A stretch of 39,123 nt of DNA from Candidatus Aenigmatarchaeota archaeon (GTDB taxonomy: Archaea > Aenigmatarchaeota > Aenigmatarchaeia > Aenigmatarchaeales > Aenigmatarchaeaceae). The position numbers were made by a program, and so were the translations under genes. The notes under the pieces are model-generated. The model was not told the DNA's origin. It was given only the letters and a program-made list of their open reading frames with translations, and ran no database searches. This document shows positions 11,805-17,719 of the stretch, piece after piece (position 1 is the first letter of the stretch; every line of letters begins with the position of its first letter). The stretch covers positions 1-39,123 of the forward strand of contig JAAOXY010000082.1 of NCBI GenBank assembly GCA_018221065.1, written 5' to 3'.

Positions 11805-12114
11805 CTATCTCCTTTTCAACTGTTGGTCTTTCCCCATATGCGTCTAGATCTTTTGGAGCGTCAAATAATAAACTCATTTCTAATGCGCCTCTAATTTGGT
11901 TAAGAAAAAGCGTTTTACACATTGTCCATTCATAGTTTGCAACGCATCTTCCATTTCCGTTTTTAGACCACTCTCCTTCTTTAATTCCATTCTCCCGCAT
12001 AATATTATAAAACTTTTCTTTTAAAGTTTTTATCATTCGTTTGTTTACGGGCATTTTAATAATGTCTTCTGCTACTTTCCTCATCTTTAAATTTCGTTTA
12101 TCATTTTGATTCAT
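11794..12114 (-). CDS. hypothetical basic protein (106 aa)
   Basis: MNQNDKRNLKMRKVAEDIIKMPVNKRMIKTLKEKFYNIMRENG…: a helical, basic N-terminal half, then WSKNGNGRCVANYEWTMCKTLFLNQ and an acidic C-terminus. The start overlaps the stop of the frameshifted Cys gene as ATGA. No family recognised; nucleic-acid contact is possible from charge only. Confidence 0.6.
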   Translation of the reverse strand: MNQNDKRNLKMRKVAEDIIKMPVNKRMIKTLKEKFYNIMRENGIKEGEWSKNGNGRCVANYEWTMCKTLFLNQIRGALEMSLLFDAPKDLDAYGERPTVEKEIDDA

Positions 12115-12309
12115 TTATTATCTCCCTTATATATTCCTTGGGGGTATTGTCTGTTATACCAATCGCTCCATTTGTCACATACCTTTTCATCGTTACACAT
12201 TGGTTTAACCACACATGAAGTACATGGGCAGCCCCCCATTAATATTAATATCATTTTCTGCCTCGCATACCATTGATCCACATCCTATACAATGCCCATT
12301 TTTATTCAT
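12111..12309 (-). pseudogene. Cys-rich CPC-family gene frameshifted at a G6 run
   Basis: From ATG at 12309 the frame gives MNKNGHCIGCGSMVCEAENDININGG and then shifts, stopping at 12205. The other frame continues as CPCTSCVVKPMCNDEKVC…W-x2-W… to a TGA at 12111 that overlaps the next ATG. The frames meet at six consecutive G (C6 at 12232-12237 on plus); five would restore the family protein. A mononucleotide run at the junction fits phase variation or replication slippage as well as sequencing error. The ATGA coupling to the next gene supports the full-length frame as ancestral. Confidence 0.65.
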
Positions 12310-12314
12310 AGTCT

Positions 12315-12506
12315 CTAAACTCCTTCTATAAATATTTTTTGGTGAACCCATTCCTCTTCCCTATCACAAGTACAATAATGAGGCATCATTTTAACTATAC
12401 ATGTCATGCATGGGCAGCTTTCATCGCTGTTTAATATTGTGCTACATGGCAAAGAGTAGCAGTTTGGGTAATGGCTGCACCCTTTACAATATGGATTTTT
12501 ACTCAT
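12315..12506 (-). CDS. small Cys-rich CPC-family protein (63 aa)
   Basis: I place the start at 12506 (MSKNPYC…), which overlaps the ligase stop codon; longer frames lie inside the ligase gene. Contains CKGC, two more Cys, SCPCMTCIVKMMPHYCTC and W, with a PHY insertion like the 3577 and 6154 members. Intact. Translationally coupled to the DNA ligase. Putative metal-binding protein. Confidence 0.75.
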   Translation of the reverse strand: MSKNPYCKGCSHYPNCYSLPCSTILNSDESCPCMTCIVKMMPHYCTCDREEEWVHQKIFIEGV

Positions 12507-13677
12507 AATCTCTAACTGCTTCAGCTTCAGCTGGGACTCCAACTGGTTGAAGTGGAACTCCATCTTCAGATAGTTCTGCATACCTGACAGTTAACATTGA
12601 ACCAATATCATTTGGAAGATTTAGAAGCATTGCTTTACGATCTTCGACTGTGCCTCTTGGCCTGGCATCAAACTCTATTCCTGTTTTGCTAATGCATCTA
12701 TATATGATACATCCCTCATCAGTTCCGGTACCTTCTTTTCCACCAACTATTTCAAACTCATCATCTTGATATGCTTTTACTTTTTCAAGATCATCTGAGT
12801 TATATTGAAATAGATATATTCCGTTTACATTCTTTAACATGGCTCCTTCAAAACCATTTTGAACACAATCATCGTGATATGCTTTTGCTTCAGCGTAGTT
12901 ATGAACTATCTTGCTTGGGGAAAATTTAATAGGACATATCATATCAGAATGATTTAACTCTAGTTTTGTTACTTCTTTCATAATCCATTTTATTCTTTCT
13001 TCAAATGTAGGTCCAATCCAAGCAATATCATATAACCAGTATTCTAAAAGGTGTTGATCTGGTTTTATTTTTTTGGTATATGATCCAATCTTTTGAAGAC
13101 TCCATCCATGAACATATAATTCTCCATGTACTGGAGCTGGAGCCTTAAGTTCTTTCAACCACGAATCAAGATGGGCAAGAGTGTTAAATAAATGACCACC
13201 TCTTGAATGATGAATCATTTGAAAATGTTCTACATCGATTTCAGCCAAATTACAAATGCCATTGAACTTCGGTTGAATATATGCGGGATATACAATCTTT
13301 CCTTTACCAACTCCCTTTGCGAGCTGAGGTAGCATGAGTCTTGGTTCATACTTAGGACCAACATTAGCAGAGCCATTTTTATTAACCTGGGGGTCGAGTA
13401 AGCCCAAATCAAACTCATAGTTGGCAGCTCTCTTAACTGTCAGCTGTGATTCAATTTGAGATTTAGCTTGCTCAAATGGAGTTGTTTCATTTGCTTTTCC
13501 AATATTCTTTCCCTTCTTTATTAGCTTTGGCATTGGTCGAATCTTCTGACCAACATAACCAGACTCAACAATAATAGATGCCGTATGGTTATCATGTTCT
13601 ACAACTTTCGCTTGCCATTGTTTCAATTTCCCTGTTCTACTTACTCCGAATAGTGCTGGAAGTTCTACGTTTTGCAT
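12499..13677 (-). CDS. ATP-dependent DNA ligase with N-terminal WGR-like domain (392 aa)
   Basis: Seals nicks in DNA through a Lys-AMP intermediate. Residues 1-85 resemble a WGR-type domain (GKLKQWQAKVVE … GKNIGKANETTPFEQA), as in other phage ligases. The nucleotidyltransferase motifs follow: motif I KFNG (K137), HGELY (motif III, 184-188), LEYWLYDIAW (IIIa), EGAMLK (IV, 277-282) and LEKVKAYQDDEFEIVG (V), then an OB-fold-like end. Motif I has Asn where KxDG usually has Asp. The catalytic Lys is present, so activity is likely. The start overlaps the upstream Cys gene as TAATG. Confidence 0.9.
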   Translation of the reverse strand: MQNVELPALFGVSRTGKLKQWQAKVVEHDNHTASIIVESGYVGQKIRPMPKLIKKGKNIGKANETTPFEQAKSQIESQLTVKRAANYEFDLGLLDPQVNKNGSANVGPKYEPRLMLPQLAKGVGKGKIVYPAYIQPKFNGICNLAEIDVEHFQMIHHSRGGHLFNTLAHLDSWLKELKAPAPVHGELYVHGWSLQKIGSYTKKIKPDQHLLEYWLYDIAWIGPTFEERIKWIMKEVTKLELNHSDMICPIKFSPSKIVHNYAEAKAYHDDCVQNGFEGAMLKNVNGIYLFQYNSDDLEKVKAYQDDEFEIVGGKEGTGTDEGCIIYRCISKTGIEFDARPRGTVEDRKAMLLNLPNDIGSMLTVRYAELSEDGVPLQPVGVPAEAEAVRDYE

Positions 13678-13877
13678 TATATTTCTTTTCCTTTCATTTC
13701 TTTATATCTTTGTCTCCATGCATAATTCCAGTATATCCATTTTGTGCAATCATCTTCTTTATCATGTTTACACATTACTTTAACAATGCAATTATGACAC
13801 GGGCATGAACCATTAATTCCATAGCATACATGAAAGCATGTTTTCTCTACTGAACACCCTCTACAGTTTGTCATCAT
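13677..13877 (-). CDS. small Cys-rich CPC-family protein (66 aa)
   Basis: MMTNCRGCSVEKTCFHVCYGINGSCPCHNCIVKVMCKHDKEDDCTKW…: the complete family motif with an extra Cys in the first half and a basic end. The stop overlaps the ligase ATG. The pairing with the ligase on both sides (13677 and 12506) may be positional only. Putative metal-binding protein. Confidence 0.8.
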   Translation of the reverse strand: MMTNCRGCSVEKTCFHVCYGINGSCPCHNCIVKVMCKHDKEDDCTKWIYWNYAWRQRYKEMKGKEI

Positions 13878-13881
13878 TTTA

Positions 13882-14064
13882 TTAGTCTTTTAGGTATTCA
13901 TATTCAAGATCATCAGGCTGTTTTCCATATTGCATCTTCATTGTTTCTATTTTACTCTCTGCTGCTTTGGGCAGAGCGAATCCTCCCACAATGCCTTTAC
14001 CATGACAATTCCACCTTGGATCTAATTTAGATTCTAACCACCATGATCCTTCTTTCATACTCAT
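13882..14064 (-). CDS. small hypothetical protein (60 aa)
   Basis: I choose the ATG at 14064 because GGAG lies 7 nt before it; the ATG at 14070 is too close. MSMKEGSWWLESKLDPRWNCHGKGIVGGFALPKAAESKIETMKMQYG…, Trp-rich at the N-terminus with an acidic end. No family recognised. Confidence 0.6.
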   Translation of the reverse strand: MSMKEGSWWLESKLDPRWNCHGKGIVGGFALPKAAESKIETMKMQYGKQPDDLEYEYLKD

Positions 14065-14118
14065 ATACATTCTCCTTTCAGAATAATTATTTTGATTTGC
14101 ATGTCTTCCCTCCTTAAG

Positions 14119-14152
14119 AAAAAAATAGTGCCCCTAAAAATTCGGGGCACTA
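14119..14152 (-). terminator. strong intrinsic terminator
   Basis: TAGTGCCCC pairs with GGGGCACTA, 9-nt loop, then a T-run on the minus strand. It ends the 14158-15064 block, although transcription must resume or read through to reach the ligase, because no P1 copy lies between. Confidence 0.85.
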
Positions 14153-14157
14153 CTTGA

Positions 14158-14343
14158 TTAAAAACTATATTCCATTGCAAGTTCGAGTTCCTTAAGCACT
14201 TGTTCATGAACTGTATCTGGAAGACGTTGACCTGTTTCAAGATCGATGACTTCAAAGATTGATAAGGCTTGTTCAACTTTTGAAAACCAAACCCCATATC
14301 CACAACCGTCGATATAAACATTTTTTGTCATTAGACTTTTCAT
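14158..14343 (-). CDS. small hypothetical protein (61 aa)
   Basis: Starts after GGAGGTAGTACT. MKSLMTKNVYIDGCGYGVWFSKVEQALSIFEVIDLETGQRLPDTVHEQVLKELELAMEYSF: a beta-hairpin-like start and a C-terminal helix. No Cys motif or membrane segment. No family recognised. Confidence 0.6.
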   Translation of the reverse strand: MKSLMTKNVYIDGCGYGVWFSKVEQALSIFEVIDLETGQRLPDTVHEQVLKELELAMEYSF

Positions 14344-14356
14344 AGTACTACCTCCA

Positions 14357-14623
14357 TCATCGCAGATTTTTGTGCATTATTAAAAGATGACTCCCAACTC
14401 TCTTTCTCAGCTTTGATCTTCTGTTTTGTATGGCAGCTACAGATCTTCCCAAACATCCATGGAGGTCACGATCTGATAGTTCTGATGTAATAATGAGAGC
14501 GTCTTCATCAGCAGTGTATAGTTGACATTTATTTATTGTTGGGTGGAACTGATCATAGTATTTCTTTTTACCTGCTTGCCATATATCCGGATGTTTTACC
14601 CTCCATCTTTTATTCGGTGTCAT
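14357..14623 (-). CDS. Myb/SANT-like DNA-binding protein (88 aa)
   Basis: Residues about 35-72 read LYTADEDALIITSELSDRDLHGCLGRSVAAIQNRRSKLRKR. This is the helix-turn-helix pattern (W/Y-T-x-E-E-D … S-D-x-x-L … L-G-R-S-x-x-A-I-Q-x-R-R) of small Myb-like proteins common in phages and near homing endonucleases. The N-terminus is basic and aromatic. A DNA-binding role is likely; the target is unknown. Confidence 0.75.
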   Translation of the reverse strand: MTPNKRWRVKHPDIWQAGKKKYYDQFHPTINKCQLYTADEDALIITSELSDRDLHGCLGRSVAAIQNRRSKLRKRVGSHLLIMHKNLR

Positions 14624-14790
14624 TTTTTCACCTCCTTGGTTAGTGACTCTAAAAGTTGAAGACTGGCAACATTTGTATTGTATTTTTTTATCTTCTTTAA
14701 TCGTCTGGCTATTTTTCCACCAGGCCGAAAACGATAGTGATTCATACGTCTTTGATGTTTGAATTTTTTATTCCCGTCTCTTCTTGGCAT
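14620..14790 (-). CDS. small basic hypothetical protein (56 aa)
   Basis: Starts after AAGGAGGAGTTACA. MPRRDGNKKFKHQRRMNHYRFRPGGKIARRLKKIKKYNTN… is very basic and suggests RNA or DNA binding. Its end contains the next gene's ribosome site (ACCAAGGAGGTGAAAAAATGA), and the stop overlaps the Myb-like gene's ATG, so the two are coupled. Confidence 0.6.
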   Translation of the reverse strand: MPRRDGNKKFKHQRRMNHYRFRPGGKIARRLKKIKKYNTNVASLQLLESLTKEVKK

Positions 14791-14815
14791 TGTAACTCCT
14801 CCTTGTTTACAATGT

Positions 14816-15064
14816 TTATTCGGGTTTAATTATGGGGCCGATAACGTAATTCTTTATTTTGTCTAAAACTAAATTTACTTCTGCTGTATCTAAGTTTGAG
14901 GATGTTGCTTGAACATGAAAATTATTTCTATCAATTTTTTCGACGAGAATGACTATACCAGCATTAGGACCTTCAATTTTTTCAGCATCTTTTAACATCC
15001 CCTCTACTGTTTGAAATCTGGTGTCTCCGGTTTTATCATAAAGATCTATGATCTTTCTTGCCAT
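14816..15064 (-). CDS. hypothetical protein (82 aa)
   Basis: Starts after AAAGGAGGAATT. An alpha/beta protein (MARKIIDLYDKTGDTRFQTVEGMLKDAEKIE … GIVILVEKIDRNNFHVQATSSNLDTAEVNLVLDKIKNYVIG). The arrangement is typical of a small phage accessory protein. No family recognised. Confidence 0.65.
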   Translation of the reverse strand: MARKIIDLYDKTGDTRFQTVEGMLKDAEKIEGPNAGIVILVEKIDRNNFHVQATSSNLDTAEVNLVLDKIKNYVIGPIIKPE

Positions 15065-15078
15065 AATTCCTCCTTTGT

Positions 15079-15104
15079 AAAAAAAGGGAATGCCTCAATT
15101 CCCC
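15079..15104 (-). terminator. intrinsic terminator
   Basis: GGGAAT-TGAGGC-ATTCCC followed by a T-run on the minus strand, between the genes at 15123 and 15064. Confidence 0.7.
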
Positions 15105-15122
15105 TCTTCCTCTTGATTAGTA

Positions 15123-15317
15123 TTAAACTTTGATAAGCTCAACTTTGTCGCATATGTCATGAGCTAAATTATAAATACCATACCCAAGTAAGTGTGTTGC
15201 TGCTGCATTAAACTTTTCGTTCGCAAGATACACAGTTCCACAATCCATCTCATGAATATTTTCCGGATAGTAATCCCCTTCATCATTTTTCTTTAAGGAA
15301 ACCAATCTTAATATCAT
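15123..15317 (-). CDS. small hypothetical protein (64 aa)
   Basis: First gene after P1 copy 9, ribosome site AGGAGGTGTGAAAGA. MILRLVSLKKNDEGDYYPENIHEMDCGTVYLANEKFNAAATHLLGYGIYNLAHDICDKVELIKV: a beta start and a helical end with two isolated Cys. No family recognised. Confidence 0.6.
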   Translation of the reverse strand: MILRLVSLKKNDEGDYYPENIHEMDCGTVYLANEKFNAAATHLLGYGIYNLAHDICDKVELIKV

Positions 15318-15366
15318 TCTTTCACACCTCCTTTCTAATTAAATTAGTAATGAATAACTTCTTACT

Positions 15367-15388
15367 ATTAATTAATATATATAGTATT
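15367..15388 (-). promoter_or_regulatory. P1 promoter-like repeat, copy 9
   Basis: Minus-strand AATACTATATATATTAATTAATAG, 50 nt upstream of the 15317 start. The next P1 to the left is copy 8 at 10749, so this is the only P1 serving the 4.6-kb run that includes the ligase. Confidence 0.75.
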
Positions 15389-15413
15389 CACATATAAAAG
15401 GAAGGAGTGGGGA

Positions 15414-15444
15414 TAAAAAAAGGGAACATAGTTATCCCTTTTTT
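15414..15444. terminator. intrinsic terminator overlapping a stop codon
   Basis: AAAAAAAGGGA pairs with TCCCTTTTTT around a 10-nt loop. The last codons of the Cys gene ending at 15432 (Lys-Lys-Gly-stop) form the left arm of the hairpin on the minus strand. Confidence 0.8.
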
Positions 15445-15626
15445 GGAAGGGAAGATTCGCAACCCCATTCGTAAGTTTTGAATTCTATACATTCTTCTGA
15501 ACACATAACTTTTACAACACAATTAGTACATGGACAAGAGGCGTTTATATTATAGTTGATATATTTACATCGAACGTCTCCACTCTCATAGGAATAGATT
15601 TTACAGCCTTCACAAAACTTATCCAA
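15432..15626 (-). CDS. small Cys-rich CPC-family protein (64 aa)
   Basis: No ATG is available; TTG at 15626 lies 7 nt after AAAGGAG. Contains CEGC, a middle Cys, SCPCTNCVVKVMC and two more Cys, and ends within the terminator. Intact member. It forms a small unit between the terminators at 15679 and 15414 with no P1 copy of its own, so its promoter is unclear. Confidence 0.75.
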   Translation of the reverse strand: MDKFCEGCKIYSYESGDVRCKYINYNINASCPCTNCVVKVMCSEECIEFKTYEWGCESSLPKKG

Positions 15627-15678
15627 AATATTTCTCCTTTATTCGTCTGCTAAATTAATCAAATCCTCCATTTTTAAT

Positions 15679-15710
15679 AAAAAAAGAGGACCTCCTACTC
15701 CCTCTTTTTT
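15679..15710. terminator. bidirectional intrinsic terminator
   Basis: AAAAAGAGG pairs with CCTCTTTTT. It ends the unit of membrane protein genes and the pilin gene (15720-17394). Confidence 0.8.
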
Positions 15711-15719
15711 GGTTTAAGA

Positions 15720-16028
15720 TTATCGTAAAGTCTGTCTTTTCCATGGTTCTTTTTCTATTCGATAAATATACCAGCCTGCGGATATGAAGACCAGAGCGGT
15801 TACAGTACCACAAATGACCCAGATAGCCCATTTGATATAAACTCCTATTGTTAAGGGCTTATTTCCTTTGATATCCTCATAACTGAATATGGATGCTATA
15901 AATAATCCACAAGCAAACCAGAACATTATCACAAACGTAGTGGGTGGCCATGTGAAATAGAACAGCACAGACATTAGACTACCCCATATGACGAAGAACC
16001 AAATTGGTACGACATTATCTTGTTTCAT
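15720..16028 (-). CDS. membrane protein, about 3 passes (102 aa)
   Basis: Starts after AAAAAGGAGAAAAACTT. Hydrophobic stretches at about residues 8-27, 30-48 and 60-90 (AIWVICGTVTALVFISAGWYIY); basic C-terminus. Third of a set of envelope genes downstream of the pilin gene. No family recognised. Confidence 0.65.
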   Translation of the reverse strand: MKQDNVVPIWFFVIWGSLMSVLFYFTWPPTTFVIMFWFACGLFIASIFSYEDIKGNKPLTIGVYIKWAIWVICGTVTALVFISAGWYIYRIEKEPWKRQTLR

Positions 16029-16059
16029 AAGTTTTTCTCCTTTTTAGATTGTAGATTGC

Positions 16060-16302
16060 TTATACATAATTCCCTATAATATAAACAATCCCACACATGA
16101 CGGTGACTCCACAGGCAGTATACCCAAAAATGATTCCAATTACCTTTACAAACTCAGCATCAATATTCCACCACCATCTTGGCTTATAGTACTTGATGCT
16201 GCCATGTTTGCTTGAGAGATCAACCTGTACTTTTCGATTCTTCTTAATCATGATCAAAAGAATCAGAAATGCCACCGATGCAAACAATATTGGTAGATTC
16301 AT
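16060..16302 (-). CDS. two-pass membrane protein (80 aa)
   Basis: Ribosome site AAGGAGGTGAGCT. Membrane segments at residues 2-18 and about 52-78, separated by a basic stretch with an aromatic cluster (KPRWWWN). Lies between a lipoprotein gene and another membrane protein gene. No family recognised. Confidence 0.65.
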   Translation of the reverse strand: MNLPILFASVAFLILLIMIKKNRKVQVDLSSKHGSIKYYKPRWWWNIDAEFVKVIGIIFGYTACGVTVMCGIVYIIGNYV

Positions 16303-16327
16303 AGCTCACCTCCTTACTTTTAATGTA

Positions 16328-16585
16328 TTAGCTCCTGCCCGATTCAAGCTCATAACCTTTTATTTCCATGCACCCCTCAAACACTTTTCTCCAGACTTCA
16401 ACTCGCTCATGATACTTGATGACCCCATCCATAGAAGCTTCATAGGCTTTGGTATTGCAGTAGTCTTTGTCAGCTTCAAACTGATTTTGGCTTTGCATCT
16501 TTAAAGGAGTAAAGAGTTTCTTGGGAGTTTGAGCACATGCTCCAAACATCAAAAACACTAGGGCTATAATCGTTAATTGTTTCAT
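16328..16585 (-). CDS. small lipoprotein (85 aa)
   Basis: I choose the ATG at 16585 because AGGAGGAGTATCTT precedes it. MKQLTIIALVFLMFGAC is a lipoprotein signal with lipobox MFGAC. The mature part has three Cys (CNTKAYEAS … FEGCMEIKGYEL), similar in style to small outer-membrane lipoproteins. It could act in host envelope modification; unproven. Confidence 0.65.
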   Translation of the reverse strand: MKQLTIIALVFLMFGACAQTPKKLFTPLKMQSQNQFEADKDYCNTKAYEASMDGVIKYHERVEVWRKVFEGCMEIKGYELESGRS

Positions 16586-16605
16586 AAGATACTCCTCCTG
16601 TAAAA

Positions 16606-16698
16606 TTATTGAACATCTTGAATTAAGAATAAGACATAACCAATCCACCATAAACTCGCCGCCGTTAATTCATACCACTTGAGTTTATCAATCAACAT
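16606..16698 (-). CDS. possible membrane peptide (30 aa)
   Basis: MLIDKLKWYELTAASLWWIGYVLFLIQDVQ has one plausible membrane segment and fills the gap between the pilin and the lipoprotein. No clear ribosome site lies before the ATG, so translation would depend on coupling. Low certainty. Confidence 0.35.
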   Translation of the reverse strand: MLIDKLKWYELTAASLWWIGYVLFLIQDVQ

Positions 16699-16720
16699 AA
16701 ATTGATAATCGATTAATAAC

Positions 16721-17194
16721 TTAAGGAGTTGCTTCAATGGTTCCACCTGGCCCATGAACTTCAAACCAATGAAGCGAATTGTCATGTTTGGCGAACATGT
16801 GGTATTGATCAATGCTATGAGTAATAACGATTGTAATATCACTTGAGATATCATTTATTTCCTGACAGGATCCGGTTGAAGCATATGTTTGATAATCAGT
16901 ATAATATGCTTCCTGTGCTAGTACTGCTGTGTGAAGTGCTGACATCGCATCTGTATCAAATGCTCTCACTCGATAATATGCAAACTGAGGAATTGCAATA
17001 GCAGCAAGGGTACCAATGATGGCTATAACTATTATCAACTCGATGAGAGTGAAACCTTTTTCATCGCTTCTAATCTTTATCATCTTTTTTGGTTTTGATC
17101 TAGAACCGAATTTAAGAATCCATAACACCAAGACGACACCGATCATGATTGAGAAACTCCAGATCATAAAATCATCACTTTGTAAATAAGTCAT
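16721..17194 (-). CDS. type IV pilin-like protein with extra N-terminal membrane segment (157 aa)
   Basis: Residues 46-66 carry the class III signal of type IV pilins: K-G-F-T-L-I-E-L followed by a long hydrophobic helix, with Glu at +5 after the G47/F48 cleavage site. The mature part (110 aa, RVRAFDTDAMSALHTAVLAQEAYYTDYQTYAS…) matches the N-terminal half of short deltaproteobacterial PilA-type pilins. Unusually, the strong ribosome site (AAAAGGAGGTAATACT) is at 17194, which adds 37 residues with another membrane helix (about 11-29) before the usual leader. A start at Met38 would give a normal leader but has no ribosome site. Possible roles: competing with or blocking the host pilus, or a pseudopilin-like function. 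Confidence 0.85.
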   Translation of the reverse strand: MTYLQSDDFMIWSFSIMIGVVLVLWILKFGSRSKPKKMIKIRSDEKGFTLIELIIVIAIIGTLAAIAIPQFAYYRVRAFDTDAMSALHTAVLAQEAYYTDYQTYASTGSCQEINDISSDITIVITHSIDQYHMFAKHDNSLHWFEVHGPGGTIEATP

Positions 17195-17229
17195 AGTATT
17201 ACCTCCTTTTAATTTAGTATATATTTCTT

Positions 17230-17394
17230 TTATTTTCTGTATTTTTTATTCATTTCTTTAACCAATGGATCAATAATTTCATCTCCCCTTTTAACGAGAT
17301 GTTTAAGTTCATCGTCTTCAATGGTTGTTTCCTTGAGAGTTTTTAACAACATCGCCAAGGTCATAAGATCGGCATCATATATAATAGAACTCAT
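17230..17394 (-). CDS. small helical hypothetical protein (54 aa)
   Basis: The start at 17394 (MSSIIYDADLM…) follows AAAAAAGGAGGTTCAA; the longer frame begins inside the leader. Acidic-basic helical protein ending KEMNKKYRK. First gene after P1 copy 10. No family recognised. Confidence 0.65.
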   Translation of the reverse strand: MSSIIYDADLMTLAMLLKTLKETTIEDDELKHLVKRGDEIIDPLVKEMNKKYRK

Positions 17395-17447
17395 TTGAAC
17401 CTCCTTTTTTAGGTTAATAAATATATACAAATAGGTCTTTTATTTTC

Positions 17448-17467
17448 ATTAATTAATATATATAGAA
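17448..17467 (-). promoter_or_regulatory. P1 promoter-like repeat, copy 10
   Basis: Minus-strand TTCTATATATATTAATTAATG, about 55 nt upstream of the 17394 start. It drives the unit that includes the pilin. Confidence 0.75.
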
Positions 17468-17527
17468 AAACGAAATAAAGGGAACAAAAAAATGTCCGTC
17501 CCTTACACCCGCCCGATAACTATATCA
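17468..17527 (-). ncRNA. possible short non-coding transcript between two P1 copies
   Basis: P1 copy 11 points into this 60-nt interval, which has no ORF. It contains the gene-end-like string TATAGTTATCGGGC and a hairpin AAGGGA/TCCCTT (17478-17504) with T-rich sequence in the loop. Either a very short RNA or the remains of a deleted cassette. Confidence 0.35.
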
Positions 17528-17546
17528 ATAATTAATATATATAGAA
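17527..17546 (-). promoter_or_regulatory. P1 promoter-like repeat, copy 11
   Basis: Minus-strand TTTCTATATATATTAATTATTG, 79 nt from copy 10 in the same orientation. Confidence 0.75.
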
Positions 17547-17554
17547 AGTGAAAC

Positions 17555-17597
17555 TAAAAAAAGGTAGGGGACAACTTATAAATAAGAAGTCCCCTAC
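17555..17597 (-). terminator. strong hairpin terminator at the strand switch
   Basis: GTAGGGGAC pairs perfectly with GTCCCCTAC (9 bp, 16-nt loop). An A-tract before it on the plus strand makes a U-tract on the minus strand, so it should stop leftward transcription entering the P1 copy 11 area. On the plus strand it may be a 5' hairpin. Confidence 0.7.
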
Positions 17598-17618
17598 AGA
17601 AAGGAGATAGATAACTAC

Positions 17619-17690
17619 ATGTATACTATTAATAAAGTTGATCCGCGGCATACAAGCGCGAAACTCCAGTATATGAATATACTGGAATAA
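17619..17690 (+). CDS. possible short peptide ORF (23 aa)
   Basis: AAAGGAGAT lies about 12 nt before the ATG of a 23-codon frame (MYTINKVDPRHTSAKLQYMNILE) that ends in the palindrome before the SET gene. Could be a leader peptide. Weak evidence. Confidence 0.3.
   Translation: MYTINKVDPRHTSAKLQYMNILE
17665..17686. promoter_or_regulatory. 22-bp palindrome, operator-like
   Basis: TCCAGTATAT-GA-ATATACTGGA, perfect 10-bp arms with a 2-bp centre, 6 bp upstream of the P2 copy that precedes the SET gene. The position and symmetry fit a repressor or activator dimer site. No second copy noticed in the window. Confidence 0.5.
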
Positions 17691-17712
17691 CTAGAACAAA
17701 TATCAAAGGAGA
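17691..17712 (+). promoter_or_regulatory. P2 promoter-like repeat, copy 1
   Basis: CTAGAACAAATATCAAAGGAG: the AGAACAAA box is intact, the downstream TATAAAT part is weak. Less than 30 nt before the SET gene start. Confidence 0.5.
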
Positions 17713-17719
17713 TTTAGTT

